Shown here piece by piece: positions 1-8,295 of a stretch of 34,637 nucleotides of DNA. Numbering within the stretch: the first letter of the stretch is position 1; the number at the start of each line of letters is the position of its first letter. Source of the stretch: Nocardioides rubriscoriae (GTDB taxonomy: Bacteria > Actinomycetota > Actinomycetes > Propionibacteriales > Nocardioidaceae); assembly GCF_008087085.1 (NCBI RefSeq), contig NZ_VIYJ01000019.1, forward strand, positions 1 through 34,637, written 5' to 3'. The notes below the pieces were generated by a model. It was not told where the DNA came from, made no database searches, and was given only the letters and a program-made list of their open reading frames with translations. Both the position numbers and the translations under genes were made by a program.

Positions 1-165
1 TGCCCCGCGACCGACTCCACATCCATCAGATCCCGCTGGCGATCAGCCTCACCCTGCACAACCACATGATTTCAGCCCAACCCCGACGAGTCGCTCAGGC
101 GCGCCCTTTGTTCAGCAGGCTCCTAGGGGCCCTCGCACCTCGACCACCGTGGAGGGACCTCGCCC
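1..165. other. Left edge with no recognisable gene
   Basis: No reading frame here resembles a known protein, and I see no tRNA or strong hairpin. It lies downstream of the leftward CoA-transferase gene. A weak GGGACC-containing sequence at about 152-165 is not convincing as a regulatory site. Confidence 0.5.
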
Positions 166-1395
166 TCAGCCCAGCCCCGGCAGCAACCCGAGCTCGACAC
201 CCTCCTCGCGCAGCTCGTCGCGGACGTCGGGGTGGGCGGCGTGCTCGATCAGGTTGGTGGCCTGGGCGGTCTGGTCGCGGCCGAACATCTCGGCGACGCC
301 CTGCTCGGTGACCACCGCGCTCATCTGGAACGACGTCACGGGCTCCTCGACCATGGGCACGATCGTCGAGACGTCGGCGCGGGGGTGCCAGGAGCGCAGG
401 GCGATCAGGGCCTGGCCGCCGGGGCTGTGCAGGGCGCCGACGACGAAGTCGGTCTGGCCGCCGAAGCCGGAGTGGATGCGGGCGCTGATGCGCGAGGCGT
501 TGGCCTGGCCGAAGAGGTCGACCTGCAGGGCGGTGTTGACGCTGACCATCGACGGGTTGGCGGAGATGCGGGCCGGGTCGTTGGCGATCTCGGTGCGCAT
601 CATGCGCACGCGCTCGTTGCCGTCGACCCACTCCATGAGCTCCTCGGAGCCGAAGAGGAACGACGCGGCGAGCGGGGTCGACCGGTCGAGGGCGCCGGCC
701 TTCTCGAGGGCCAGGACCGAGTCGGAGAACATCTCGGTCCACACCCGCAGGCCGCGCCGGTCGACCAGGCCGTGCATGGTCGCGTCGGGCACCGCGCCGA
801 TTCCGGCCTGCAGGGTCGCACCGTCGGGCACCCGCTCGGCCACCAGGGCACCGATGCGGGCCGCGGTCTCGTCGATCGGGGCGTGCGCCGGTACGGGCAG
901 CGGCTCGTCGGCCTCGACGAGCACGTCGATGAGGTCGAGGTCGACCTCGGCGTCGCCGAAGGTCCACGGCAACCGGTCGTTGACCTGGGCGACGACCAGC
1001 CCGCCGCGGCGGCGTACGGCGTCGATGGCGGCGGGCAGGACGTTGACCTCGATCCCCAGCGACACCTTGCCGCCCCGCGGCCGCGTGGTGTGCACGACCA
1101 CCAGGTCGGGCACCTGGGCGGTGCCGAGGAGCAGCGGCACCAGCGACAGCCGCGACGGGACGTAGCTCAGACGCGGGCTGCGGCGCATGCCGGGACCCAC
1201 GAACGACGTCTCGAGGACGACGCCCTCGCGGTCGGGCAGCCCGCGCTGGCCGTTGAGCGCCCACAGCCGGTAGGAGTCGAGGCCGGCGTCGACCAGGCCG
1301 AGGGTGTGCCAGGGGGTGGCGTGGTTGCCGCTGACAAGCACCCGGGGGTCGGGCGGCAGCTGCCGCAGCGCACTGGTCAGGTCCATGCGGACCAT
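166..1395 (-). CDS. Acetyl-CoA hydrolase/transferase family protein
   Basis: A 409-residue protein of the acetyl-CoA hydrolase / 4-hydroxybutyrate CoA-transferase family, which moves CoA between carboxylic acids or hydrolyses acyl-CoA in the cytosol. Length is normal for the family. Visible marks are VSGNHATP near the N-terminus, the TEMFSD segment with the likely catalytic Glu221 that forms the glutamyl-CoA intermediate in this family, and the C-terminal GFGGQTDF glycine-rich CoA-site segment. The ATG overlaps the TGA of the upstream ATPase gene by one base (TGATG), so translation is probably coupled; an ATG three codons later is possible. It is the last gene of a leftward operon with a stress protein and an ion pump. 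The context suggests acetate or acyl-CoA balancing under energy stress. The exact substrate cannot be read from the sequence. Confidence 0.88.
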   Translation of the reverse strand: MVRMDLTSALRQLPPDPRVLVSGNHATPWHTLGLVDAGLDSYRLWALNGQRGLPDREGVVLETSFVGPGMRRSPRLSYVPSRLSLVPLLLGTAQVPDLVVVHTTRPRGGKVSLGIEVNVLPAAIDAVRRRGGLVVAQVNDRLPWTFGDAEVDLDLIDVLVEADEPLPVPAHAPIDETAARIGALVAERVPDGATLQAGIGAVPDATMHGLVDRRGLRVWTEMFSDSVLALEKAGALDRSTPLAASFLFGSEELMEWVDGNERVRMMRTEIANDPARISANPSMVSVNTALQVDLFGQANASRISARIHSGFGGQTDFVVGALHSPGGQALIALRSWHPRADVSTIVPMVEEPVTSFQMSAVVTEQGVAEMFGRDQTAQATNLIEHAAHPDVRDELREEGVELGLLPGLG

Positions 1396-3860
1396 CAGAC
1401 CAGACGCGCGACCACCCCTCGGAGCGCACGGCCGGCGACCAGCACCACTCCCGGCAGGACGCCGACGAGCACGACCAGCGCCAGGCCGCGCAGCTCGACG
1501 GGCTCCGCCCCGACGAGGTCGCGCAGCGGGGGCACGAGCACGGCGGCCACCTGCAGCAGCCCGGCCACGACGACCGCGGCCTCGAGGCCGCGCCCGCGCC
1601 ACCCGACGCCGTGGCGCGGCGCCCGGACGGCCATCGCGATCGACAGCTGGCCGAAGCCGAGCGCGACGAACACCGCCGTCGAGGTGGGCACACCCCGGTC
1701 GGGCCCGAGCCACCCGGCCACGAACGACACGGCGGTGATGAGCAGCCCGGCGACCGCGACCTGGCGGGTGAGCGTGCGGTCGAGCACCCGGCGCGCGGGG
1801 CGCGGCGACGGGTGCTCCATGTCGGCGGGGTCGAGCGGCTCCCCGCCGAAGGCGACCCCCGGTACGCCGTGAGTGAGCATGTTGATCCACAGGATCATCG
1901 CCGGCGTCAGCGGCACGCCCATCCCAACCAGCGGCGCGACCAGGATGACCAGCACCTCGGCCAGCCCCCCGGCCAGCGCGTAGCGCAGGAAGGTGCGGAT
2001 GTTGCGGTAGACCCGTCGCCCCTCGGCGACCGCGGCGACCAGGGTCCGCAGGTCGTCGTCGGCGAGCACCAGGTCGGCGGCCTGCCGCGCGACCTCGGTG
2101 CCGCGCCCGCCCATCGCCACGCCGATGTCGGCGCGCCGCAGGGCCGGGGCGTCGTTGACCCCGTCACCGGTCATCGCGACGACGGCGCCGTGCTCGCGCC
2201 ACGCGTCGAGGATCGCCACCTTCTGCTCGGGTCGGGTGCGGGCGTAGACGTCGATCTGGTCGACGCGGTCGACGTGCTCGCCCCGGGCCACCGCGTCGCC
2301 GTCGACGACCTCGGAGCCGGGACCGACGATCCCGACCTGCTCGGCGATCGCCCGGGCGGTGGCGGGGTGGTCGCCGGTGATCAGCACCATCCGGATCCCG
2401 GCCGCGCGGCAGGCCGCGACCACCTCGGCGGCAGCGGCGCGGGGCGGGTCGGCCACGGCCACCAGGCCCACCAGCACGTCGCCCTCGGCGACGGCGATCA
2501 CCCGGAAGCCCGCCTCGGCCAGGGCCTGGGCCGCTGCGTGCGCGGCCCGCGCCACGGCGTCGGGGACGACGAGCTCAAGCACCACCTCGGGGGCGCCCTT
2601 GGTCACCTCGACGGCGGCACCGTCGGGTCCGGCGTGCCACGTGGTCATCGAGCGGGTCGTGGCGTCGAAGGGCCTCTCCTGCGTCCGGGGCCAGAGCGTC
2701 TCGAGCTCAGCCCGCTCGACGTCGTGGTGGGCCGCCGCCGTCAGCAGCGCCCCCTCCATGGCCTCGCCGACGACCGTGCCGTCGGCGCCGAGCCGGGCGT
2801 CGTTGCACAGCACCACGTCGCGCAGCAGCCGCCGGTCGGCGTCGACGAGGCCGGGCGCGCCCACGTCGTGCGGACCCTTGGGGGTCCACCAGCGGCTGAC
2901 CTCCATGCGACCCTCGGTGAGGGTGCCGGTCTTGTCGGAGGCCAGGACGTCGACCGAGCCGAGGGTCTCCACCGCGGGCAGCCACCGCACCACGGCCGAG
3001 CGCTGCGCCATCCGGTGGGCCCCCAGCGCCAGCGCCACCGACACGACCGCCGGCAGCGACTCGGGGATCGCCGCCACGCCCAGGCTGACCGCCAGGATCA
3101 ACGACGCCACGACCGCCTCGCCCCGCGCCACCGACGACACGAACGCGACCAGGCACAGCACCGTCGTGACGCCGACCAGGGTCCGCGACAGCCGCGACAG
3201 CCGTTGCTGCAGAGGCGTCGGGCCGGTCACCGTGCCCGCGACGAGAGCAGCGATCTGGCCGAGGCCGCTCTCGGCGCCGGTGCGCACGACCCGACCGCGG
3301 GCCCGGCCGCCCGTGACCACGGTCCCGGCCAGCAGCTCCTCGTCGACGTCCCGCGAGACCGGCACCGACTCCCCGGTCATCGCGGCCTCGTCGACCATGA
3401 GGGCGGCCGCCTCGGTGACCACCAGGTCGGCCGGCACCACCGCACCGGCGTCGAGCACCACCAGGTCGTCGGCGACCAGCTCGGCCGCCACGACCGTACG
3501 GACGACGCCGTCGCGCACCACCGTCGCCCGGGGCGCCGACATCCGGCCCAGGGCCTCGATGGCGCTCTCGGCGCGCACCTCCTGCACCACCCCGATCGCG
3601 GTGTTGAGCACGACGACGACCGCGATGATGGTCGCGTCGGCGAGGTCGCCGGTCACCACCACGACGACGAAGGCGCCGAGCAGCAGCAGGATCATCGGGT
3701 CACCGAGCTGCCGCAGCACCCGGCGCAGCACCGGCGTGGGTGGCGCCTCGGGCAGCGCGTTGGGGCCCGACACCTCGAGCCGCTGCCGGGCGGTCTCGGT
3801 CGTCAGACCCCCGGCGGTCGGGTCAGGGGGCGCCGTCCGGGTCGGCACGGACCCGGTCAC
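1395..3860 (-). CDS. Cation-transporting P-type ATPase (P2-like)
   Basis: An 821-residue membrane pump that couples ATP hydrolysis to cation movement. It shows the N-terminal cation-ATPase domain, the actuator motif MTGES, the phosphorylation motif DKTGT with Asp309, a KGAPE nucleotide-domain motif, the TGDGVNDAPAL hinge and C-terminal membrane helices. The TM4 motif reads PESLP where Ca2+ pumps usually have PEGLP. The TM6 motif reads INMLTHG, with His664 where SERCA-type pumps have a Ca2+-binding Asp, so the transported ion is uncertain. I chose GTG at 3860 because it overlaps the stop of the preceding universal stress gene (GTGA) and starts just before the domain; the open frame runs much further upstream but only as a shadow of that gene. 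CtpF, a related pump, belongs to the M. tuberculosis DosR regulon; the parallel here is inference. Confidence 0.92.
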   Translation of the reverse strand: MTGSVPTRTAPPDPTAGGLTTETARQRLEVSGPNALPEAPPTPVLRRVLRQLGDPMILLLLGAFVVVVVTGDLADATIIAVVVVLNTAIGVVQEVRAESAIEALGRMSAPRATVVRDGVVRTVVAAELVADDLVVLDAGAVVPADLVVTEAAALMVDEAAMTGESVPVSRDVDEELLAGTVVTGGRARGRVVRTGAESGLGQIAALVAGTVTGPTPLQQRLSRLSRTLVGVTTVLCLVAFVSSVARGEAVVASLILAVSLGVAAIPESLPAVVSVALALGAHRMAQRSAVVRWLPAVETLGSVDVLASDKTGTLTEGRMEVSRWWTPKGPHDVGAPGLVDADRRLLRDVVLCNDARLGADGTVVGEAMEGALLTAAAHHDVERAELETLWPRTQERPFDATTRSMTTWHAGPDGAAVEVTKGAPEVVLELVVPDAVARAAHAAAQALAEAGFRVIAVAEGDVLVGLVAVADPPRAAAAEVVAACRAAGIRMVLITGDHPATARAIAEQVGIVGPGSEVVDGDAVARGEHVDRVDQIDVYARTRPEQKVAILDAWREHGAVVAMTGDGVNDAPALRRADIGVAMGGRGTEVARQAADLVLADDDLRTLVAAVAEGRRVYRNIRTFLRYALAGGLAEVLVILVAPLVGMGVPLTPAMILWINMLTHGVPGVAFGGEPLDPADMEHPSPRPARRVLDRTLTRQVAVAGLLITAVSFVAGWLGPDRGVPTSTAVFVALGFGQLSIAMAVRAPRHGVGWRGRGLEAAVVVAGLLQVAAVLVPPLRDLVGAEPVELRGLALVVLVGVLPGVVLVAGRALRGVVARLV

Positions 3861-4714
3861 AGGTCGGGGACGACGGCCACGGCGCAGTGCGACCGGCGCA
3901 GGACCGCGGCGGTCAGGGACTCGCTGGTCCGCACCGAGGGGCCGCGCCGGCTGGCGCTGAGCACCAGCAGGCCGCCCGGCGGCGAGGCCTGGGCCAGCAC
4001 GTCGCGCACCGGCCCGATCACCACGGCGGTGTCGACCGCGACGTGCGGATGGGCGCGGGCCGGTGCCGCGTGGAGCGCGGTCAACCGGCTCAGCCCGTCG
4101 CGGGCGGTGGCCAGGTCGGCGTCGGAGGGCGGGAGGCCCGCCCGGTGGGCCGGGGCCGGGAGGCACCCCAGGACGTCGAGCGTCGAGCCGCGCAGCTCGG
4201 CCTGGGCGTAGCCGACCTCGCAGGCCGCCACGGAGCCGGGACGGCCGTCGACCGCCACCGCGACCCGGGCGCGGGCCCGACTGGTGTCGCCGCGCCTGAC
4301 CAGGACGACGGGGACGCCGGCCCCCGAGGCGATCGCGACCGCGCGGATCCCGGGGCCGGTGCCGGGGCGCCGCCGACCCGGACCGACGAGGACCAGCAGG
4401 TGCTCGTGGGCGACCAGGTCGACCAGCACCGACGGGTGGTGGCCCACCCGCACCTCGGTGTGGACCTCGACCCCCGGCGCCGTACGCCGGGCGCTGCGGC
4501 GGGCGCGGGCCTGCGCGCGGCCCACCGCGGCCAGGGTGAGCCGTGCGAGACCGGGGCGCACCTGCCAGGGCGCCAGCGTGTAGGCCAGCGTCAGCGGTCG
4601 CCGTTCGAGCACCGCCTGCGCGCACGCCCAGCGCACGGCGTGCCGCGTGCGCCACGGACCCCAGGCCTCGGCCACCACGTGCCGTGGCCGCTCGCGGGGG
4701 CCCAGGGTGCTCAT
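3857..4714 (-). CDS. Universal stress protein, two UspA domains
   Basis: A 285-residue soluble protein with two tandem UspA-like halves (about 10-150 and 155-285). Each half ends in a hydrophobic strand followed by a glycine-rich segment (LLVLVGPGRR; LLVLSASRRG) and a final VPVVLV or VAVVP strand, as in Usp proteins. The canonical G-2x-G-9x-G(S/T) ATP motif is only partly kept, so ATP binding is uncertain. The ATG at 4714 opens MSTLGPRERP. It is the first gene of a leftward operon with the P-type ATPase (4-base overlap) and the CoA-transferase. Two DosR-like palindromes lie 35-85 bases upstream, matching the common place of Usp genes in dormancy regulons. Confidence 0.85.
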   Translation of the reverse strand: MSTLGPRERPRHVVAEAWGPWRTRHAVRWACAQAVLERRPLTLAYTLAPWQVRPGLARLTLAAVGRAQARARRSARRTAPGVEVHTEVRVGHHPSVLVDLVAHEHLLVLVGPGRRRPGTGPGIRAVAIASGAGVPVVLVRRGDTSRARARVAVAVDGRPGSVAACEVGYAQAELRGSTLDVLGCLPAPAHRAGLPPSDADLATARDGLSRLTALHAAPARAHPHVAVDTAVVIGPVRDVLAQASPPGGLLVLSASRRGPSVRTSESLTAAVLRRSHCAVAVVPDL

Positions 4715-4749
4715 CGCCCCACGGTGCGCGCGGCCGGGGTCGCCGGGGA

Positions 4750-4763
4750 GAGGCCTTGGTCCC
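4750..4763. promoter_or_regulatory. Candidate DosR/DevR-like box 1
   Basis: The core GAGGCCTTGGTCCC matches 12 of 14 positions of the palindrome GGGACC-WW-GGTCCC, related to the mycobacterial DosR consensus TTSGGGACTWWAGTCCCSAA. The right half extends perfectly as GGTCCCGAC. Its centre is about 42 bases upstream of the universal stress gene start. This is an inference from sequence only. Confidence 0.5.
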
Positions 4764-4786
4764 GACGTGGTGGCGCCGGCCCCCCC

Positions 4787-4800
4787 GGGACCTTCGGCCC
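4787..4800. promoter_or_regulatory. Candidate DosR/DevR-like box 2
   Basis: GGGACCTTCGGCCC matches 12 of 14 core positions. It lies in the same divergent intergenic region, centred 37 bases from box 1 and about 87 bases upstream of the GH65 start, so it could serve either operon. Confidence 0.48.
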
Positions 4801-4850
4801 TGGCCCGGCCGGGCCGGCGGTCGACACGGTGGGCACGACCAGTCGCTCCG

Positions 4851-4874
4851 GGGACATCCAGGGACATCCAGGGA
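4851..4874 (+). repeat. Tandem 10-bp repeat before the GH65 gene
   Basis: GGGACATCCA occurs twice head to tail, followed by GGGA, ending 6 bases before the ATG at 4881. It covers the place of a ribosome binding site; the last GGGA may act as one. Its role is unknown. Confidence 0.6.
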
Positions 4875-4880
4875 ACCGCG

Positions 4881-7325
4881 ATGACACGATCTCCCACCGG
4901 GGGGCCCGGGGTGAGCGGCGACCTGGCGGTGCGCAGCACCGGACGTCCCGCACCCCGCGAGCCGCTGGCCCGCTCGGTCGCGGCGGTGGTGGTGAGCCGG
5001 CGCGCGATCGGCGGACCGGTCACCACCCGCCTCGAGCAGCTCGCCCGCCTCGGCCTGCGGGTCGTGGTGGTCGCCGACGCCGCCCCGGCCGGCTGCACCG
5101 CCTCGGGCTCGGCCCACGAGGCGCTGGCGCGGCTCGACGAGCTGGGCGTCACCGGCCGGCTCGTGCTGCTGGTCGACTCCCACGCCGACCTGCCGGCGCC
5201 CCCGGGCAGCGACGCGACGACCGTCCCGGTCGACGGGACCGACGGCGTCCTGGCGCTGCTCGACGAGCAGCTGCGGCGCGCCCGGTCGCACCGGGTGCCC
5301 GACGTCGTCCACGACCCCCGGTGGGCGGTCGTCGAGCGCGGGGTCGACCCCGCCCGGCACCGCGTCACCGAGAGCCTCTTCACGCTGGCGTCGGGAGGGG
5401 TCGGGTGGCGCGGGTCGGTCGAGGAGTCACCCGACTACGGACAACCCCTCGTCGTCGCCGCCGGGGTGTACGCCGGCACGGGGGTCCACGACGGCCTGCT
5501 GCCCGGCCCGGACCTGGTCGACGTCCGGCTGCGCGACGAGGTGCAGGCCGACGAGCGCGTGCTCGACCTGCGCACCGGCGTGCTCTACCGCGAGGAGGTC
5601 GGTGGGTCGGGCGTGCCGCTGCGGTCGCTGCGCTTCGCGGCGGCCGGCGCCCCCGGGGTGTTCGCGCTGCGGGTCGAGGCCGCGTCGCAGCGGATGGACC
5701 CCGGGCCGTCCCCCGAGCACGGCACCTGGTCGGCCACCACGCCCGCGGTGGGCCACCACGGTGGCATCGGGGCGGTCGCCCGGCAGGAGGTCGGGCACGA
5801 CGCAGGGGTCACCACCCTCGAACGCCTCGTCGCGGTCGACCACACCACCCGCGGCCGGCCGCGGCGCGCGCGGGCGCAGGAGCGCCTCGACCGTGCCGGA
5901 CGCGCCGGCTTCGAGGCCCTGCTCGCCGAGCAGCGGGCGGCCTGGGCGCAGCGCTGGTCGCGGGTCGACGTCCGCATCCCCGACGACCCGGGCAGCGAGC
6001 TCGCCCTGCGCTTCGCGCTCTTCCACCTGTGGGGCCTGGCGTCCGACGGCGCCGAGCTCGCGGTCGGGGCCCGCGCGCTGACCGGCAGCGGGTACGCCGG
6101 GCACGTCTTCTGGGACGCCGACGTGTTCGTCCTGCCGGCCCTGGCGACCATCGACCCGGAGGCAGCCGACGCGATGGTCCGCTACCGGCTCCACCGGCTC
6201 GGCGCCGCCCGTGAGCGGGCGCGGTCCGAGGCCCGGCGGGGCGCACGGTTCCCCTGGGAGTCGGCGGCCACCGGCCAGGACGTGACGCCGGCGCGGGGCT
6301 GGGTCGGTGGCGAGCAGGTCGACATCGTCACCGGCACCCAGGAGGAGCACGTCACCGCCGACGTCGCCTGGGCCGTCGTCCACAACGCCACGTGGTCGCG
6401 GCCGGGGGCCCACCTGTCCGACGGCGAGCGCGCGCTGCTCGCGGCGACCGCGCGCTACTGGGCCTCGCGCACCGACACCGACCCCGACGGCACCGCGCAC
6501 GTCACCGGCGTGACCGGGCCCGACGAGTACCACGAGGGTGTCGACGACAACGCCTTCACCAACGTGATGGCGCGCTGGAACCTGCGCGCCGCGGCCCGGC
6601 TCACCCGCGCCCACGACGACGAGTGCCGCTCGTGGCTGCGGCGGGCCGCGGCGCTCGTCGACGGCTACGACGAGACCACCGGGGTCTACGAGCAGTTCCG
6701 CGGCTACCGCGACCTCCAGCCCCTGGTGGTCACCGACCTCGCGCCGCCCCCGGTCGCCGCCGACGTGCTCGTCGGCCGCGACCGCGTCGCACGCTCGCAG
6801 CTGATCAAGCAGCCCGACGTGCTGATGCTGCACCACCTGGTGCCCGACGAGGTCGTGGCGGGCTCCCTGGTCACCAACCTCGACCTCTACGCGCCGCGCA
6901 CCGCCCACGGCTCGTCGCTGTCGCCGGCGACCATGGCGCTGGTGCACGCCCGGGCCGGGCGGCCCGAGGCCGCCCTGGACCTGCTGCGGCTCAGCCTGAG
7001 CATCGACCTCGACGACCTCGGCGGCACCACCTCCGCCGGCGTCCACATCGGGGCCCTGGGCGGCGCCTGGCAGGCCCTGCTGTTCGGGTTCCTCGGGGCG
7101 CGGGTCCGCGACGGCGTGCTGCACCTCGACCCGGTCCTGCCAGCGGCCTGGCCCCGGCTGGCCGTCCGCTTCCGGGCACTGGGGCGCGACGTGCGCGTCG
7201 ACGTCGACGCCGACCTGATGACGGTCGCGGCGTCCGGGGCGCTCGCCGCGCACGTGCCGGCGTCCCAGCCCTACCGGGTGCGCGCCGACGGCGACGTCCA
7301 CCTCGTCGGGGCGGGTGCGCCGTGA
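4881..7325 (+). CDS. Glycoside hydrolase family 65 protein (kojibiose/trehalose/maltose phosphorylase type)
   Basis: An 814-residue protein of family GH65, whose members cleave alpha-linked disaccharides with phosphate to give glucose 1-phosphate and glucose. The GH65 N-terminal domain begins near residue 145 (ESLFTLASGGVGWRGS). The (alpha/alpha)6 catalytic domain holds GPDEYHEGVDDNAFTN with the likely general acid Glu549, then KQPDVLMLHHL and YAPRTAHGSSLSPA, which includes the His-Gly-Ser phosphate-site segment. The first 140 residues are extra; their strand-helix pattern (VAAVVVSRRAIGG, LRVVVVADAAP) loosely resembles a degenerate HAD or Rossmann domain. The ATG at 4881 is preferred because the upstream frame is only a shadow. 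It overlaps the next gene by GTGA. Which disaccharide it uses cannot be told from sequence. Confidence 0.88.
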   Translation: MTRSPTGGPGVSGDLAVRSTGRPAPREPLARSVAAVVVSRRAIGGPVTTRLEQLARLGLRVVVVADAAPAGCTASGSAHEALARLDELGVTGRLVLLVDSHADLPAPPGSDATTVPVDGTDGVLALLDEQLRRARSHRVPDVVHDPRWAVVERGVDPARHRVTESLFTLASGGVGWRGSVEESPDYGQPLVVAAGVYAGTGVHDGLLPGPDLVDVRLRDEVQADERVLDLRTGVLYREEVGGSGVPLRSLRFAAAGAPGVFALRVEAASQRMDPGPSPEHGTWSATTPAVGHHGGIGAVARQEVGHDAGVTTLERLVAVDHTTRGRPRRARAQERLDRAGRAGFEALLAEQRAAWAQRWSRVDVRIPDDPGSELALRFALFHLWGLASDGAELAVGARALTGSGYAGHVFWDADVFVLPALATIDPEAADAMVRYRLHRLGAARERARSEARRGARFPWESAATGQDVTPARGWVGGEQVDIVTGTQEEHVTADVAWAVVHNATWSRPGAHLSDGERALLAATARYWASRTDTDPDGTAHVTGVTGPDEYHEGVDDNAFTNVMARWNLRAAARLTRAHDDECRSWLRRAAALVDGYDETTGVYEQFRGYRDLQPLVVTDLAPPPVAADVLVGRDRVARSQLIKQPDVLMLHHLVPDEVVAGSLVTNLDLYAPRTAHGSSLSPATMALVHARAGRPEAALDLLRLSLSIDLDDLGGTTSAGVHIGALGGAWQALLFGFLGARVRDGVLHLDPVLPAAWPRLAVRFRALGRDVRVDVDADLMTVAASGALAAHVPASQPYRVRADGDVHLVGAGAP

Positions 7326-8062
7326 GCGACGTCGTCGCCGTCCTCGAGCAGGACGACGACCCGCAGGTGCTCGCCATGGCCGCCACCATGGCGACGCTGC
7401 TCGGGTGCGGGTCGCGCCAGACGACGGTGCCCTCCGGCACCGACCGCGACGGCCGCTCCGACGCGATCACCGCCGCCCTGCGCGACGACGACCTCGCCGT
7501 GCTGCACGCCGGTGGACCGGAGTCGGTCTGCTGGGACGTCATCCGCCGGGTCACCACGCCGGTGATGGTCCTGCCCCAGCACCCGCGGGTCCCGGCCCGC
7601 GTCACCGAGGTCCTGCTGCCGCTGGACGGCGCCCCCGGCACCGCCGCGGCGGTGGCGGCGATGGCCCAGCGCCTGGTCGGGGCCGGGGTGCACGTCACGG
7701 CGATGCACGTCTTCGACGCCGCCACCGCACCCGCGTTCTGGGACCAGGCCGCCCACTCCTACGAGCACTGGACCGAGGAGTTCCTCCTGCGCAACCTCCC
7801 GTGGGCCGTCGAGCTCGACCTGCGGCGCGGGCGCTCCTGCGACGAGGTCGTCACCAGGGCCGAGCACAGCGACGCCGACCTGCTCATGGTCGGCTGGGGC
7901 CAGGACCTCGGGGGCGGTCGCGCCCAGACGGTGCTGCAGGCCCTGACCGCGGGCCACGTGCCGCTCCTGCTGCTTCCGGTGACACCACAGGACCTTCGTC
8001 CGCAGTCGGAGGACCTTGCGCCCTCGACCACGCCCCCGCCGACGAGACACCGTGAGGCATGA
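7322..8062 (+). CDS. Universal stress family protein
   Basis: A 246-residue soluble protein. Residues about 95-230 form a UspA-like domain: RVTEVLLPLDGAPGTAAAV at the start, VTAMHVF as a core strand, ADLLMVGWGQDLGGG as the nucleotide-loop region and VPLLLLPV as the last strand. The first 90 residues look like a shortened second Usp half. GTG at 7322 overlaps the GH65 stop (GTGA), and its own stop overlaps the next start (ATGA), so the three genes are probably translated together. It is the second Usp gene of this locus, on the opposite strand from the first. Together they suggest a stress-responsive alpha-glucan operon. Confidence 0.8.
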   Translation: MSDVVAVLEQDDDPQVLAMAATMATLLGCGSRQTTVPSGTDRDGRSDAITAALRDDDLAVLHAGGPESVCWDVIRRVTTPVMVLPQHPRVPARVTEVLLPLDGAPGTAAAVAAMAQRLVGAGVHVTAMHVFDAATAPAFWDQAAHSYEHWTEEFLLRNLPWAVELDLRRGRSCDEVVTRAEHSDADLLMVGWGQDLGGGRAQTVLQALTAGHVPLLLLPVTPQDLRPQSEDLAPSTTPPPTRHREA

Positions 8063-8262
8063 CCCAGCACACCGTCGTCCTCGACCTCGCGGCCGCCCTC
8101 GCGACCCCGCATCGTTGCTCCGCGTGCGGGTCCACCGACCTGTCCACCCTCACCGAGACCCACCGTGACGTGCTGTTCACCTGTCCCCGGTGCCGGCTCG
8201 CGTGGCGCTTCGAGCTGGGTGACCTCGTCCCCGTCGAGTCCGGGACCCGCACCCGTGCCTGA
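8059..8262 (+). CDS. Small zinc-ribbon protein
   Basis: A 67-residue protein with two Cys pairs, CSAC near residue 20 and CPRC near residue 43, spaced as a treble-clef zinc ribbon. The second pair is followed by the aromatic strand LAWRFE. The ATG overlaps the stop of the Usp gene. No function can be assigned; such ribbons often bind nucleic acid or a partner protein. Confidence 0.75.
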   Translation: MTQHTVVLDLAAALATPHRCSACGSTDLSTLTETHRDVLFTCPRCRLAWRFELGDLVPVESGTRTRA

Positions 8263-8295
8263 CCCCGGACGGCGGTCGTCCCCCGGCGGTCACCG

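Noticed and set aside
1395..5360. 1321-residue leftward frame as one giant protein
   Set aside because: The part above 3860 is a shadow of the universal stress gene and of the divergent GH65 gene; the ATPase starts at the GTGA overlap.
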